From: Bacteroidales bacterium
Lineage (GTDB): Bacteria; Bacteroidota; Bacteroidia; Bacteroidales; UBA932
Assembly (NCBI GenBank): GCA_017504965.1
Contig: JAFVQD010000016.1
Coordinates: 26,266-90,265 of the forward strand
DNA: 64,000 nt
Reading direction: 5' to 3'
Part shown: in pieces, positions 44,038-53,090 of the stretch
Layout: every line of letters starts with the position of its first letter
Position numbering within the stretch: position 1 is the stretch's first letter
The notes under the pieces: model-generated
What the model was told of the DNA's origin: nothing
Database searches by the model: none
Seen by the model: the letters and a program-made list of their open reading frames with translations, nothing else
Made by a program: the position numbers and the translations under genes

Positions 44038-46332
44038 ATGACTGAATCTGAAGTAAAAGAAAAATTATCACATCTTCTAAGTCAAGAAAACTTAGATTAT
44101 AGTGCAATTTTGTCTTTATCTAATAGATTATCTCAATTTGATAAGGGCAATGTTCGTTTCTCCGTTGATGCTGGTGTGATAGACAGACTCGGTAATGAAC
44201 TTGTGTCAAGACAGGAGACTGCTGTTTCTGAATTGGTAAAGAATTCATATGATGCAGATGCTACTTATGTAAAGTTGACATTTATAAATTCCAATGAGAC
44301 AGGAGGAACACTTGTTATAGAGGATTCTGGTGTTGGAATGACGAAAGAACAATTAATAAATGGATTTATGCGTATCTCTTCAACAGATAAAGTGCGTCAT
44401 CCATATTCAGATTTATACAATAGAAAGAGAGCTGGCAAAAAAGGAATCGGAAGATTTGCAGTACAAAGATTGGGTCGAAACTTGTCTATAATTACTAAAA
44501 GTATTAATGAAGACAGGGCATATAAATTATCTATTGATTGGGATGAGTATGTCGGCGAAAAGAACCTAATCGACATAACAAATACAATTGAAGAAATAAA
44601 TTATGATAAAATCTTTGGTACAACATTAAGAATTGAAAATCTTAGAGACAAATGGACTGAAGCTGCAATTAAAAGAATATACAGATATGTTTCTGATATT
44701 ATGCAACCATTTCCTCTAAGTAAAAACAATAATGAAGAAGGTGTAGATCCTGGATTTAAGGCTACATTCTATATTTCAGATGGTATCTCTAAAAGAAAAA
44801 TAGTTGATGACAAAATCATGATTTATGATCATGCTGTTGCTGTGATTGATGGTCATGTAGATGCACATCATAAAGCTGGTTATAGTGTTTTTAGTTCTAA
44901 ATTAGGTATCGATTTTTCTGATGATATAGGTATAGATCCAGATAATAAAAATTCTCTTTTTGATAAAATTAAGAACGTTAAATTTAGAGCGTATTATTAC
45001 ATATATGAAGGTAACCTCATTCCTAAAATGCATTTGAATGCAATACGAAAACTAGCTAATGTAGCAGGAGGTATACGTTTATATAGAAATGGATTTCGTG
45101 TGTTGCCATACGGAGAACCTGGTGATGATTGGTTGTCTTTGGACATGTCTACGCGTAGGCGTTCTATTTTGCCAACTCATACAAATATTTCATTTTTTGG
45201 CTTTGTTGAAATAGATGATAGTAGTGGTGATTTTGAGGAAACATCAAGTAGAGAAGGCTTGATGAATAATGATGCCATGATTCAATTACAAAACTTTACT
45301 TATCGTGCGATATTAAATTCTGTTATAAAGATAGCAGAGGTTAGGAATATCAAAGTTGTCTCAGGACAGAAAAAAGATGAAAAAGGGAATTGGGAAAAAA
45401 TAGATATAAGAGTTAAAAATATAGCCCACACTCTAGATGAGTTAGATAAAGCACTAGAGACTGGCGATGGAGTTGTTGCGAAAAAACAACGTAGAAAAAA
45501 AATTGCCAAGTTGAAAAAAGATTTGGAAGAAGTTGATAGATTACAAAAACAAGAAATTTCTAAGACTCTTAAGGAACGTTCTATGTTAAGAGTTTTAGGA
45601 AGTGTAGGCTTAACAATTGGACAATTTATTCATGAAATAAAGTATCATTTTGATAATATTAAAGACGATATTAATGTGCTAATTCAAGATTTACAGGATA
45701 ACTACAAGGCTCTTGAGAGGTTGTGCATCCTCAATGATAATTTTGCGTCATTTAGTACTTATATGTCTTATTTTGACAATGTCATTTCTCTGAATATTGT
45801 AAGAGAACTGAGACCTATCGAATTAAGAACTGTTGTCAAGCCATTTATTGAGTCAATGTATAGTGATGCCATAAAAGTAGGAATAGAATTGTTACCTGCG
45901 GAATTTATTGGCTATAATTTATATACAAAGCCTATGCATCCATCGGAATGGTCTTCTATTTTGTTTAATTTTTATACTAATTCAAAGAAGGCAATAAAAA
46001 GAATTGGTAGTTTTGGACAAATTCACATCGAATGTGGTGCAACTGACAAATATATTTATTTAGAGTTCTCTGATACTGGTGATGGGATTTCTCCCGAAGA
46101 TGAAGATCGAATATTTGATGAGTTTTATACAACAACATCGCAAAATTCATTGGACTCTTTAGACTATAAAAATCAAATAGAAGGGACAGGTCTTGGACTT
46201 AAAATTGTGAAAGATATTGTATTAAGTTATAAAGGTAATATAATGGTTGTATCTCCCAAACAGCATTATTCAACTTGTATTAGAGTTGAAATACCTAAAG
46301 CAAATGATAAAGATTTAGAAAGTATTATATGA
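44038..46332 (+). CDS. two-ATPase-domain histidine-kinase-like protein (gene 1 of four)
   Basis: A 764-residue soluble protein with two GHKL ATP-binding folds. The N-terminal one is HSP90/MORC-like: ELVKNSYDAD (residues 65-74), IEDSGVGM with Asp96, and AGKKGIGRFAVQRLG. After a middle region (about 200-500) and a charged coiled coil (KKQRRKKIAKLKKDLEEVDR), there is an H-box-like IGQFIHEIKYHF with His532. The C-terminal HATPase has the N-box LFNFYTNSKKAIKR (Asn644 and Asn648), SDTGDGISPEDEDRIFDEFY and GTGLGLKIV. There is no membrane segment or obvious sensor domain. It heads a four-gene operon and overlaps gene 2 by four bases. A role as a cytoplasmic phosphorelay sensor in defence is inferred. 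Confidence 0.8.
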   Translation: MTESEVKEKLSHLLSQENLDYSAILSLSNRLSQFDKGNVRFSVDAGVIDRLGNELVSRQETAVSELVKNSYDADATYVKLTFINSNETGGTLVIEDSGVGMTKEQLINGFMRISSTDKVRHPYSDLYNRKRAGKKGIGRFAVQRLGRNLSIITKSINEDRAYKLSIDWDEYVGEKNLIDITNTIEEINYDKIFGTTLRIENLRDKWTEAAIKRIYRYVSDIMQPFPLSKNNNEEGVDPGFKATFYISDGISKRKIVDDKIMIYDHAVAVIDGHVDAHHKAGYSVFSSKLGIDFSDDIGIDPDNKNSLFDKIKNVKFRAYYYIYEGNLIPKMHLNAIRKLANVAGGIRLYRNGFRVLPYGEPGDDWLSLDMSTRRRSILPTHTNISFFGFVEIDDSSGDFEETSSREGLMNNDAMIQLQNFTYRAILNSVIKIAEVRNIKVVSGQKKDEKGNWEKIDIRVKNIAHTLDELDKALETGDGVVAKKQRRKKIAKLKKDLEEVDRLQKQEISKTLKERSMLRVLGSVGLTIGQFIHEIKYHFDNIKDDINVLIQDLQDNYKALERLCILNDNFASFSTYMSYFDNVISLNIVRELRPIELRTVVKPFIESMYSDAIKVGIELLPAEFIGYNLYTKPMHPSEWSSILFNFYTNSKKAIKRIGSFGQIHIECGATDKYIYLEFSDTGDGISPEDEDRIFDEFYTTTSQNSLDSLDYKNQIEGTGLGLKIVKDIVLSYKGNIMVVSPKQHYSTCIRVEIPKANDKDLESII

Positions 46333-47378
46333 GTTATAAGATATTGTATATTGAAGATCTACCCACAGGTAGTATTCAAAACGATTTAGAAAGATGTGGG
46401 TTTGAAGTCGCCGTTAATAATGCAGATGATTTTAATGATACATTGTCAGATATTGTTGATAATGAATATGACGCATTTATTATGGACTTTAGACTAACTG
46501 CTAACACAGGAAGAGTAGATGCACCAACTTTTGCTTCTACAATTAGGACTAATGGGGGTAACCATAAAAAATGTCCTATCATATTAATTTCTAGTGAAGA
46601 GAACTTACCTGAATTTAATAATGATTTTACAAGTCAGGATCTATTTGATATGGTTATTTCTAAAACTAAATTTCGAACTTGTTGCCAGAAATATAGTAAA
46701 ATTATTATTGATTTGATAGAATCATATCGTAGTATTATTTTAGAGTCATACAATACTACAAAATTGCTTAATATTGAAAATACAGATTATTTAGATTATA
46801 GATTAATTGAGATTCTTGATACATTTAGTAAACAAAAGAATCCATATGGATATTGTCGCACTATTTTTTATTCACTAATTCGCTCTATAGGCATTTTGGT
46901 GGGAGAAGATGTGTTGGCAGCGAGACTGGGTATTGAAAAATCGTGTGAAGACTTTAACATCTTAAAAGAAAAACTAGAAAGTTGTAAGTATCGTGGAATA
47001 TTATCAAAAGCATATGATAGGTGGTGGTTTGATCAAATTCTAGCTATGTGGAAAGAAATATCTGGCGGAAAATCTTTAAGAAGAATGAAAGCTGCTGATA
47101 GAGTGGATATTATAAATAATTTCTGGAGTTTACATTTACAACCTGCAAAACCCATCAAATTTGCTTCAAGTTCAACATTTTGGACAATATGTTCAAAAGA
47201 ATTAAAGCCATTAGATCCTAATGAGGGCTATATCTATAATAATAAAGTTATAGATGTATGGCAGGAACCAGAATATATATCTTTATATAGCGCACTGGAG
47301 TATCCTGAATTACTCGAGAAATTGTCTCCTATGGATAGAAAAGAAATTTTTGAGATTGGGAAAAATGCCAGAGTATAA
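46329..47378 (+). CDS. receiver-domain protein with unknown C-terminal part (gene 2 of four)
   Basis: A 349-residue protein. Residues 1-115 form a CheY-like receiver with all key positions: the acidic pair Glu9-Asp10 (YIEDLP), phosphoacceptor Asp53 (AFIMDFRL), Ser in IILISSEEN and Lys in VISKTKF. The remaining 230 residues are not a recognised output domain; no helix-turn-helix is visible, and the region is rich in charged and aromatic residues (KAYDRWWFDQILAMWKEISG). It starts in an ATGA overlap with gene 1, the probable kinase, so a cognate pair is likely. Its downstream 14 bases overlap gene 3. Confidence 0.75.
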   Translation: MSYKILYIEDLPTGSIQNDLERCGFEVAVNNADDFNDTLSDIVDNEYDAFIMDFRLTANTGRVDAPTFASTIRTNGGNHKKCPIILISSEENLPEFNNDFTSQDLFDMVISKTKFRTCCQKYSKIIIDLIESYRSIILESYNTTKLLNIENTDYLDYRLIEILDTFSKQKNPYGYCRTIFYSLIRSIGILVGEDVLAARLGIEKSCEDFNILKEKLESCKYRGILSKAYDRWWFDQILAMWKEISGGKSLRRMKAADRVDIINNFWSLHLQPAKPIKFASSSTFWTICSKELKPLDPNEGYIYNNKVIDVWQEPEYISLYSALEYPELLEKLSPMDRKEIFEIGKNARV

Positions 47379-48081
47379 GCATAATAAAATAATTACAGAT
47401 ATAAAAGAATTAGTCCGTTTGTTAAAGAAACATCAATTTAACGAATTTATGGAACTATATTCTTTAGATAATCTTGTAGGAAAAACTACTGAAGTTTTTT
47501 ATAATTATAATATTGATGACATAGTACTAAGAATTACATCATCAGGACAAAAACCAGCACCCAAGGTTTCTAAATTTGCGATAGTCATTAAAATGGACTA
47601 TACTTTACAAGAAAACTTAAATGCCAAGATTGATATTTTTGATAATTATCAATTTGAACTTTTCATAAAAGGATTTAAAGATGTCAATGCAACAGGCTAT
47701 GAAGATGAATATAATTTCTTTTGTTGGCATTTAGATAAGGAAGTTAACACTAATGGGAAATTTATTCATCCATATTACCATTTCCATGCAGGAGGAGTGT
47801 ACATGAAGGATTATATTGATGAAGATAGTAAAATAGTATTGATAGGGTCTCCTAGGATACCTCATCCTCCTATGGATATTATTTTAGCAATCCATTTTAT
47901 AATTCTAAACTTTGTGAATTCAAAAGAATATCCGGCAAAAGAATATTTGTTATCAGATGAATCTTATATTGATGTAATAGAAAGGGCTCAAAAACGTGTT
48001 TTGGATCCGTATTTCAATGCAATTAATGGAGATGGGCACACTGTATTTACAAAAGAAAATTTATTCCCATTGTATGTATGA
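47365..48081 (+). CDS. unrecognised 238-residue protein (gene 3 of four)
   Basis: No family recognised. Visible features are the dense His/aromatic cluster HPYYHFHAGG (residues 135-144) followed by GSPRIPHPPMDIILAIHF (161-178), which have the look of a conserved active or binding site. The N-terminal 60 residues are charged and helical (KLVRLLKKH-like). There is no membrane segment. ATG 47365 gives a 14-base overlap with gene 2, and the last four bases overlap gene 4, so it is made from the same transcript. It might be an adaptor or nuclease-like effector; that is a guess. Confidence 0.65.
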   Translation: MPEYKHNKIITDIKELVRLLKKHQFNEFMELYSLDNLVGKTTEVFYNYNIDDIVLRITSSGQKPAPKVSKFAIVIKMDYTLQENLNAKIDIFDNYQFELFIKGFKDVNATGYEDEYNFFCWHLDKEVNTNGKFIHPYYHFHAGGVYMKDYIDEDSKIVLIGSPRIPHPPMDIILAIHFIILNFVNSKEYPAKEYLLSDESYIDVIERAQKRVLDPYFNAINGDGHTVFTKENLFPLYV

Positions 48082-49928
48082 CATTTAAAATTTCAAATTT
48101 CTTACGAAACTTTTCATATAAAACTAACGAAATTAATAGGTTGTTGGTTTCAACATTTATATATTCTAATAAAATAGAAGTAAGAAACAACAATCTTATT
48201 AAAGAACTTTTGCTCAATGGCAATGATGCCGATGTTTGTTCACTATCAAAATTAGTTATTGATACATATCAAGAATTCAGCATTGAGTTGCTCATCGAAT
48301 TATTTGAATTTGTTATTTCTCCTGCGGAAAAAGAGGTAAATGGAGCTGTTTATACTCCTCGATATGTTCGTGAGTTTATTGTTCAAGGTTGCTTTGATAA
48401 TTTCCCTTTGGATGATTGGCGGAATTTGAGAATAGCTGATATTTCATGTGGTTGTGGCGGTTTTTTTATATCTATAGCTGAGTATCTTAAAAATAAGATA
48501 GATACGACATACTATGATATATATAATCATTTATATGGTATTGACATTGAAGAATATAGCATAGAACGCACAAAAATTCTATTAACTTTATATGCTATTC
48601 AGAATGGAGAAGATATAGAAGATTTCACTTTTAATCTTTTCTGTGGGAATTCATTAAATTTCGATTGGACTACCATTCCGGTATATAATTTGAATAATGG
48701 TTTTGATATTGTCATAGGTAACCCACCATATGTTGGAGCTTCTAAAATAACAGATGAAAGTCGCCAATATTTATCGAGATGGTCTGTGACAAGAACTGGT
48801 AAAACAGACTTATACATTCCATTTTTTCAGATTGCTATAGAATGTTTGAAAAAAGGTGGTGTGCTTGGATACATTACCGTAAATAATTTCTATCGCAGTG
48901 TTAATGGTAGAGCATTTCGTTCATACATGTCTGCTAATGAATATAACTTTAAAATAATAGATTTTGCTTCAGAACAAGTTTTTAGAGGCAGATCTACATA
49001 TACATGTATTTGCTTTATAAATAAACAGAAAGGGAATGTATCCTATTGTAAAGCATCGAGCAGGTCTTTGGTTGGAATTATAAATAATAGTTATTGTTGT
49101 CTTGATTACAAAAAATTAGATAATGAAAAGGGGTGGCTATTGCAAGATGATTCAATAGCATTGAATATACGAAAGATAGAATCAACAGGAAAGCCGTTAG
49201 GAAAGACTTTTGATATAAAGAATGGTTTTGCAACATTGAAAAATGATGTGTTTATTTTGAATGTAATTAACGAAGATACTGAGTTTTATTATTCTCAAAA
49301 TAAATTAGGAGAGATTTTCAAAATTGAAAAGGACATTTGTAGAAATGTTATAAAGCCAAACACTTTGAAATCGGAGAAAGAGATATCAAATAAGATTGAA
49401 AAATTGTTGTTCCCTTATTCTGTTTCAAATGGGATGGCAAAAGTAATGGAAGAAGATGTCCTACAAAAGAAATATCCATACGCATATAAATATTTATTAC
49501 ATAATAGATATGTATTGTCACAAAGAGATAAAGGAAAAAGAGAATATGAGCAATGGTTTGCTTTTGGACGAACACAAGCAATAACTATTAGAGGATACAA
49601 ATTGTTATTTCCATATATCGCAGAATATCCATATTTTGTTATATCAGAAGATGAAGATTTACTATTTTATAATGGATATGCTATAGTTTGTGACAACTTA
49701 CAAAAACTAAAAGTTTTACAAAAAATATTACGTTCAGAAGTTTTTTGGTATTACATAAAACATACAAGTAAGCCATATGGAAGTGATTATTTTGCACTTG
49801 CGAAAAATTATGTAAAGAACTTTGGACTTATTGAACTTTCTGATAAAGAAGAAAAAGAAATTCTATCATTAAGTTCTGATGCGGAAATAAATAACTATGT
49901 TAAAGAATTATATGAATTAGATTTATAG
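48078..49928 (+). CDS. Eco57I/TaqI-type N6-adenine DNA methyltransferase (gene 4 of four)
   Basis: A 616-residue protein of the N6-adenine methylase class. GAVYTPRYVREFIV (residues 89-102) is the usual lead-in; IADISCGCGGFFISIAEYL is SAM motif I (more often DPACGSG); GNPPYVG with NPPY at 215-218 is the catalytic motif IV. The C-terminal half (from about 370) resembles TaqI-like target-recognition regions, for example SQRDKGKREYEQWFAFGRTQ and SEVFWYYIKHTSKPYGSDYF. There is no N-terminal nuclease domain, so it is not a complete type IIG enzyme. It is followed by a strong terminator. Confidence 0.85.
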   Translation: MTFKISNFLRNFSYKTNEINRLLVSTFIYSNKIEVRNNNLIKELLLNGNDADVCSLSKLVIDTYQEFSIELLIELFEFVISPAEKEVNGAVYTPRYVREFIVQGCFDNFPLDDWRNLRIADISCGCGGFFISIAEYLKNKIDTTYYDIYNHLYGIDIEEYSIERTKILLTLYAIQNGEDIEDFTFNLFCGNSLNFDWTTIPVYNLNNGFDIVIGNPPYVGASKITDESRQYLSRWSVTRTGKTDLYIPFFQIAIECLKKGGVLGYITVNNFYRSVNGRAFRSYMSANEYNFKIIDFASEQVFRGRSTYTCICFINKQKGNVSYCKASSRSLVGIINNSYCCLDYKKLDNEKGWLLQDDSIALNIRKIESTGKPLGKTFDIKNGFATLKNDVFILNVINEDTEFYYSQNKLGEIFKIEKDICRNVIKPNTLKSEKEISNKIEKLLFPYSVSNGMAKVMEEDVLQKKYPYAYKYLLHNRYVLSQRDKGKREYEQWFAFGRTQAITIRGYKLLFPYIAEYPYFVISEDEDLLFYNGYAIVCDNLQKLKVLQKILRSEVFWYYIKHTSKPYGSDYFALAKNYVKNFGLIELSDKEEKEILSLSSDAEINNYVKELYELDL

Positions 49929-49943
49929 CATAAAGAATTGTAG

Positions 49944-49981
49944 AATAGGCGTTCACCCTCAACAAGTGAACGCCTATTTTT
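49944..49981 (+). terminator. rho-independent terminator of the four-gene operon
   Basis: AATAGGCGTTCAC (49944-49956) pairs perfectly with GTGAACGCCTATT (49966-49978), closing a 9-base loop, followed by TTTT. It begins 16 bases past the methylase stop. Confidence 0.88.
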
Positions 49982-49984
49982 TGA

Positions 49985-50760
49985 TCAGCCTACCGCATTC
50001 ATCCCATCTATCAAATCCTGATAGGTCGCCATTTTATGGTACTTCACATCGGCTGTAGGGATAGAATTGAACAACTTTCCGCATAATCAATCTTGGCTCG
50101 CTCGATGGCAGACAAGTCCATTAACGACATTGAACCTTTGGTTTCGGCCACGAAAAAGATGTGCTTCACATCGTTTTCCTTAATGGCGATCGCCCAGTCG
50201 GGAGCGTAATTGCCTACGAGTGTAGGAATCTGGAAGGGGCGTGGCAGCTTGGCATATACCACTACTTAGCTGGCTTCGTCAAGGTCATGGGCAAATTTGC
50301 GCTTGCCTTTGCTGTCGCTGAATACATAATCGGTTATATGTTTCTTGGCTCGTAGGCTCGGTCAAAGTCCATCTTACTCTTCACGGTGAAAATGTCGCTA
50401 TCGTATTTTTCCTCGGTAATATTGTAGTGGATATCCTCTACAATCATCGTTGATTCTGCTCCTTGATGGTGCTTATTACCTGACGGATAGATATACTCTT
50501 CCGGATTGTTCTTAAACAAGTAGAGCTTGCTTTGCTTAACGCCTTGTAGAATATTCATAACAGTACGGCGAGTGAGGTTTGACCCTTTGGCAATATCGCC
50601 AACAAGGTCGTACTTGATAGTAGAGGTACATACATCAGTCTATTCACGAAATTGTGAAAGGGTATCGCCAAATTCAGTAACTTGGTTTTCATCTTATGTT
50701 CCTTCCGCATCACATAGCAAAGCTGCAAGATGTTAAACTTCTTTCCATTGCATGTGTGCT
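49985..50760 (-). pseudogene. remnant of a type III restriction subunit (Res) gene
   Basis: The C-terminal part of a type III restriction enzyme can be followed through several frames: KYDLVGDIAKGSNLTRRTVM, then MNILQGVKQSKLYLFKNNPE, a frameshift near 50345, DYVFSDSKGKRKFAHDLDEA then a stop at 50266-50268, [20 protein letters not shown] with the nuclease VAETKGS, a frameshift near 50080, and YHKMATYQDLIDGMNAVG before the stop. The helicase two-thirds and the Mod gene are gone. Confidence 0.8.
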
Positions 50761-50916
50761 AGAGAAGACATATTATTTTATTTCCTATTCATATAATCAC
50801 CTTTTTTAGACTCTGGCAAAGTCAAAACAATCTTCAAAAAACTATTTGGTATAGAAATAATACCCCTCTCCTACCCCATCAATCTTCTTCCGATATCAGC
50901 CCTGACCACCGCAATA

Positions 50917-50977
50917 GGTCTGTGGCAGACCTCGCGAGCGACTTGGTAAATGTCCGGTGGACATTTACAGCGAGCAG
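50917..50977 (+). repeat. hairpin repeat upstream of the second rfbA
   Basis: It contains two hairpins: GGTCTG-TGG-CAGACC (50917-50931) and GTAAATGTCC-GGT-GGACATTTAC (50946-50968), followed by AGCGAGCAG and preceded by GAGCGA. The loop, length and flanks equal those of the element inside rfbD (30942-30973), while five of the ten stem pairs differ with matching changes on both sides. It ends 27 bases before the rfbA start at 51005. The 240 bases from 50761 to here show no other feature. Confidence 0.7.
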
Positions 50978-51004
50978 CGCGGAGCGAAATCTAAATATCA
51001 AGTT

Positions 51005-51919
51005 ATGAAAGGAATAGTATTAGCTGGTGGTTCAGGAACACGTCTATATCCTATCACTAAGGGAATCAGTAAGCAATTGATGCCTATCTATGATAAACCG
51101 ATGGTTTATTATCCTATAAGCGTATTAATGCTGGCTGGTATCAGAGATATTCTTATCATCTCAACACCTCATGACCTTCCCGGATTTAAAAGACTTTTGG
51201 GTGACGGAAGCGACTATGGTGTGAACTTCACATATGCAGAGCAGCCATCTCCAGACGGACTTGCTCAAGCATTTACAATTGGCGCTGAATTCATTGGTGA
51301 TGACAGTGCTTGTTTAGTATTAGGGGATAATATCTTCTATGGCAGCTATTTCACGCCAATGCTAAAAGAGGCTGTACGTGCTGCAGATGAGGATGGAAAA
51401 GCAACTATTTTCGGTTATTGGGTTAACGACCCTGAACGTTATGGTGTAGCAGAGTTTGATAAGGATGGTAATTGTCTCAGTATTGAGGAGAAGCCGAAGG
51501 AACCAAAGAGCAACTATGCTGTTCCTGGATTATACTTCTATCCCAATAAAGTAGTTGATGTGGCAAGAACTATCAAACCATCAGCTCGCGGAGAATATGA
51601 AATCACTACTGTAAATCAGGTATTCCTTGAATCAAAGGAACTTAAGGTTCAGACACTCGGACGCGGTTTTGCATGGCTTGATACAGGTACACATGATTCT
51701 CTATCAGAAGCTTCAACTTTCGTAGAGGTAATTGAAAAACGTCAAGGTCTCAAAATCGCATGCCTTGAAGCTATAGCATATCGTAGAGGCTGGATTACTG
51801 AGGAGCGCATGCGAGAACTTGCACAGCCTATGATCAAAAACCAGTATGGTCAATACCTTCTGCAGGTAGTAGATGAGAAAAAACGTGAAATTAATTCAGA
51901 TACTCTCGCTAAAAGATAA
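51005..51919 (+). CDS. rfbA: glucose-1-phosphate thymidylyltransferase (copy 2)
   Basis: The 304-residue product has the same signatures as the copy at 32189-33082 ([52 protein letters not shown]) with high protein similarity, but the gene is much more AT-rich, so it is not a recent duplication. ATG 51005 is chosen because the 16 codons upstream read through the hairpin repeat. It opens the polysaccharide locus and is followed by rfbB 7 bases later; rfbC and rfbD are absent here, so the pathway goes only as far as the 4-keto-6-deoxy sugar. Confidence 0.94.
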   Translation: MKGIVLAGGSGTRLYPITKGISKQLMPIYDKPMVYYPISVLMLAGIRDILIISTPHDLPGFKRLLGDGSDYGVNFTYAEQPSPDGLAQAFTIGAEFIGDDSACLVLGDNIFYGSYFTPMLKEAVRAADEDGKATIFGYWVNDPERYGVAEFDKDGNCLSIEEKPKEPKSNYAVPGLYFYPNKVVDVARTIKPSARGEYEITTVNQVFLESKELKVQTLGRGFAWLDTGTHDSLSEASTFVEVIEKRQGLKIACLEAIAYRRGWITEERMRELAQPMIKNQYGQYLLQVVDEKKREINSDTLAKR

Positions 51920-51926
51920 TCAAAAT

Positions 51927-53060
51927 ATGAAACGCAATATAGTCATAACCGGAGGCGCAGGATTCATAGGTAGCCATGTTGTACGCCTTTTCGTAAATAA
52001 GTATCCAGGGTATAATATTATCAATCTTGACAAGCTTACCTATGCTGGTAATCTTGCTAATCTTAAAGACGTTGAGGATAAGCCAAACTATAAGTTCGTT
52101 AAGATGGACATCTGTGACTTTGATGCTTTCTTTAAGCTTATGCAGGATGAAAAAGTAGATGGTATTATCCATCTTGCTGCAGAAAGCCATGTTGATAGAA
52201 GTATCAAAGATCCTTTCACTTTCGCTAAGACTAACGTGATGGGTACACTTGCTCTTCTTCAGGCTGCTAAGCTGTACTGGGAGAGTCTTCCTGAGAAGTA
52301 CGAAGGAAAGAGATTCTATCATATCTCAACAGATGAGGTATACGGAGCATTGAGCATGAACCATCCTGAAGGTATTGAACCTCCGTTCAAGACAGTGGCA
52401 TCAAGCGAAGGTCACAAGGCATATGGTGATGATTTCTTCTATGAGACAACTAAGTACAATCCACACAGTCCGTACTCAGCATCCAAGGCTAGCTCAGACC
52501 ACTTTGTAAGAGCATACCATGACACTTATGGAATGCCGACTATCGTGACAAACTGCTCAAATAACTACGGCCCATATCAGTTCCCAGAGAAACTGATTCC
52601 TCTTTTCATTAATAATATCCGCAACAGGAAGCCACTTCCAGTGTATGGTAAGGGCGAAAATGTTCGTGACTGGTTGTATGTTGAGGACCATGCTAGAGCT
52701 ATTGATGTGATTTTTCATGAAGGCAAGGTAGCGGAGACCTATAATATTGGTGGTTTTAATGAGTGGAAGAACATTGACCTCATCAAAGTGATGATTAAGA
52801 CAGTGGATAAGATTCTCGGAAATCCAGAAGATCATAGTCTTGATCTTATCACCTATGTCACTGATCGACTTGGTCATGATGCCCGTTATGCAATTGATTC
52901 AACCAAACTTCAGAAAGATCTTGGATGGGAACCATCGCTTCAATTTGAAGAAGGTATTGAGAAGACGGTAAGATGGTATCTTGATAATCAGGAGTGGATG
53001 GATAGCATTACTTCTGGTGAGTATGAGAAGTATTACGCTGATATGTATAAAGAGAGATAA
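51927..53060 (+). CDS. rfbB: dTDP-glucose 4,6-dehydratase (copy 2)
   Basis: A 377-residue extended SDR, the same length as copy 1 and very similar in protein sequence (TGGAGFIGSHVVRLFVNKYP, AAESHVDRSIKDPFTFA, YSASKASSDHFVRAYHDTYG). It makes dTDP-4-keto-6-deoxyglucose, probably for the aminotransferase encoded downstream at 56700. The start at 51927 (MKRNIVITGG) avoids the overlap with rfbA that an earlier ATG would cause. Confidence 0.95.
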   Translation: MKRNIVITGGAGFIGSHVVRLFVNKYPGYNIINLDKLTYAGNLANLKDVEDKPNYKFVKMDICDFDAFFKLMQDEKVDGIIHLAAESHVDRSIKDPFTFAKTNVMGTLALLQAAKLYWESLPEKYEGKRFYHISTDEVYGALSMNHPEGIEPPFKTVASSEGHKAYGDDFFYETTKYNPHSPYSASKASSDHFVRAYHDTYGMPTIVTNCSNNYGPYQFPEKLIPLFINNIRNRKPLPVYGKGENVRDWLYVEDHARAIDVIFHEGKVAETYNIGGFNEWKNIDLIKVMIKTVDKILGNPEDHSLDLITYVTDRLGHDARYAIDSTKLQKDLGWEPSLQFEEGIEKTVRWYLDNQEWMDSITSGEYEKYYADMYKER

Positions 53061-53090
53061 TATTCAAGTTAATCTAGGCTAATATCAGAT

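Larger units (their letters stand above)
36200..50990. mobile_element. AT-rich accessory/defence island
   Basis: Between ugd and the second rfbA the composition drops sharply and the gene content changes to toxin-antitoxin pairs, recombinases, AbiE, a kinase/receiver/methylase operon and restriction remnants. No pair of att-like direct repeats was identified and no tRNA is at either edge, so the exact borders are inferred from content and composition. It may be a composite of several insertions. Confidence 0.55.

Noticed and set aside
44038..47378. Reading genes 1 and 2 as an ordinary environmental two-component system
   Set aside because: There is no membrane sensor, no DNA-binding output domain, a second ATPase domain is present, and the genes are fused in an operon to a DNA methylase within a defence island.
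48078..49928. Complete type IIG restriction-modification enzyme
   Set aside because: At 616 residues there is no room for the N-terminal nuclease domain, and none is seen.
36200..50990. CRISPR array or cas genes in the island
   Set aside because: No regularly spaced direct repeats and no Cas-like proteins were seen.
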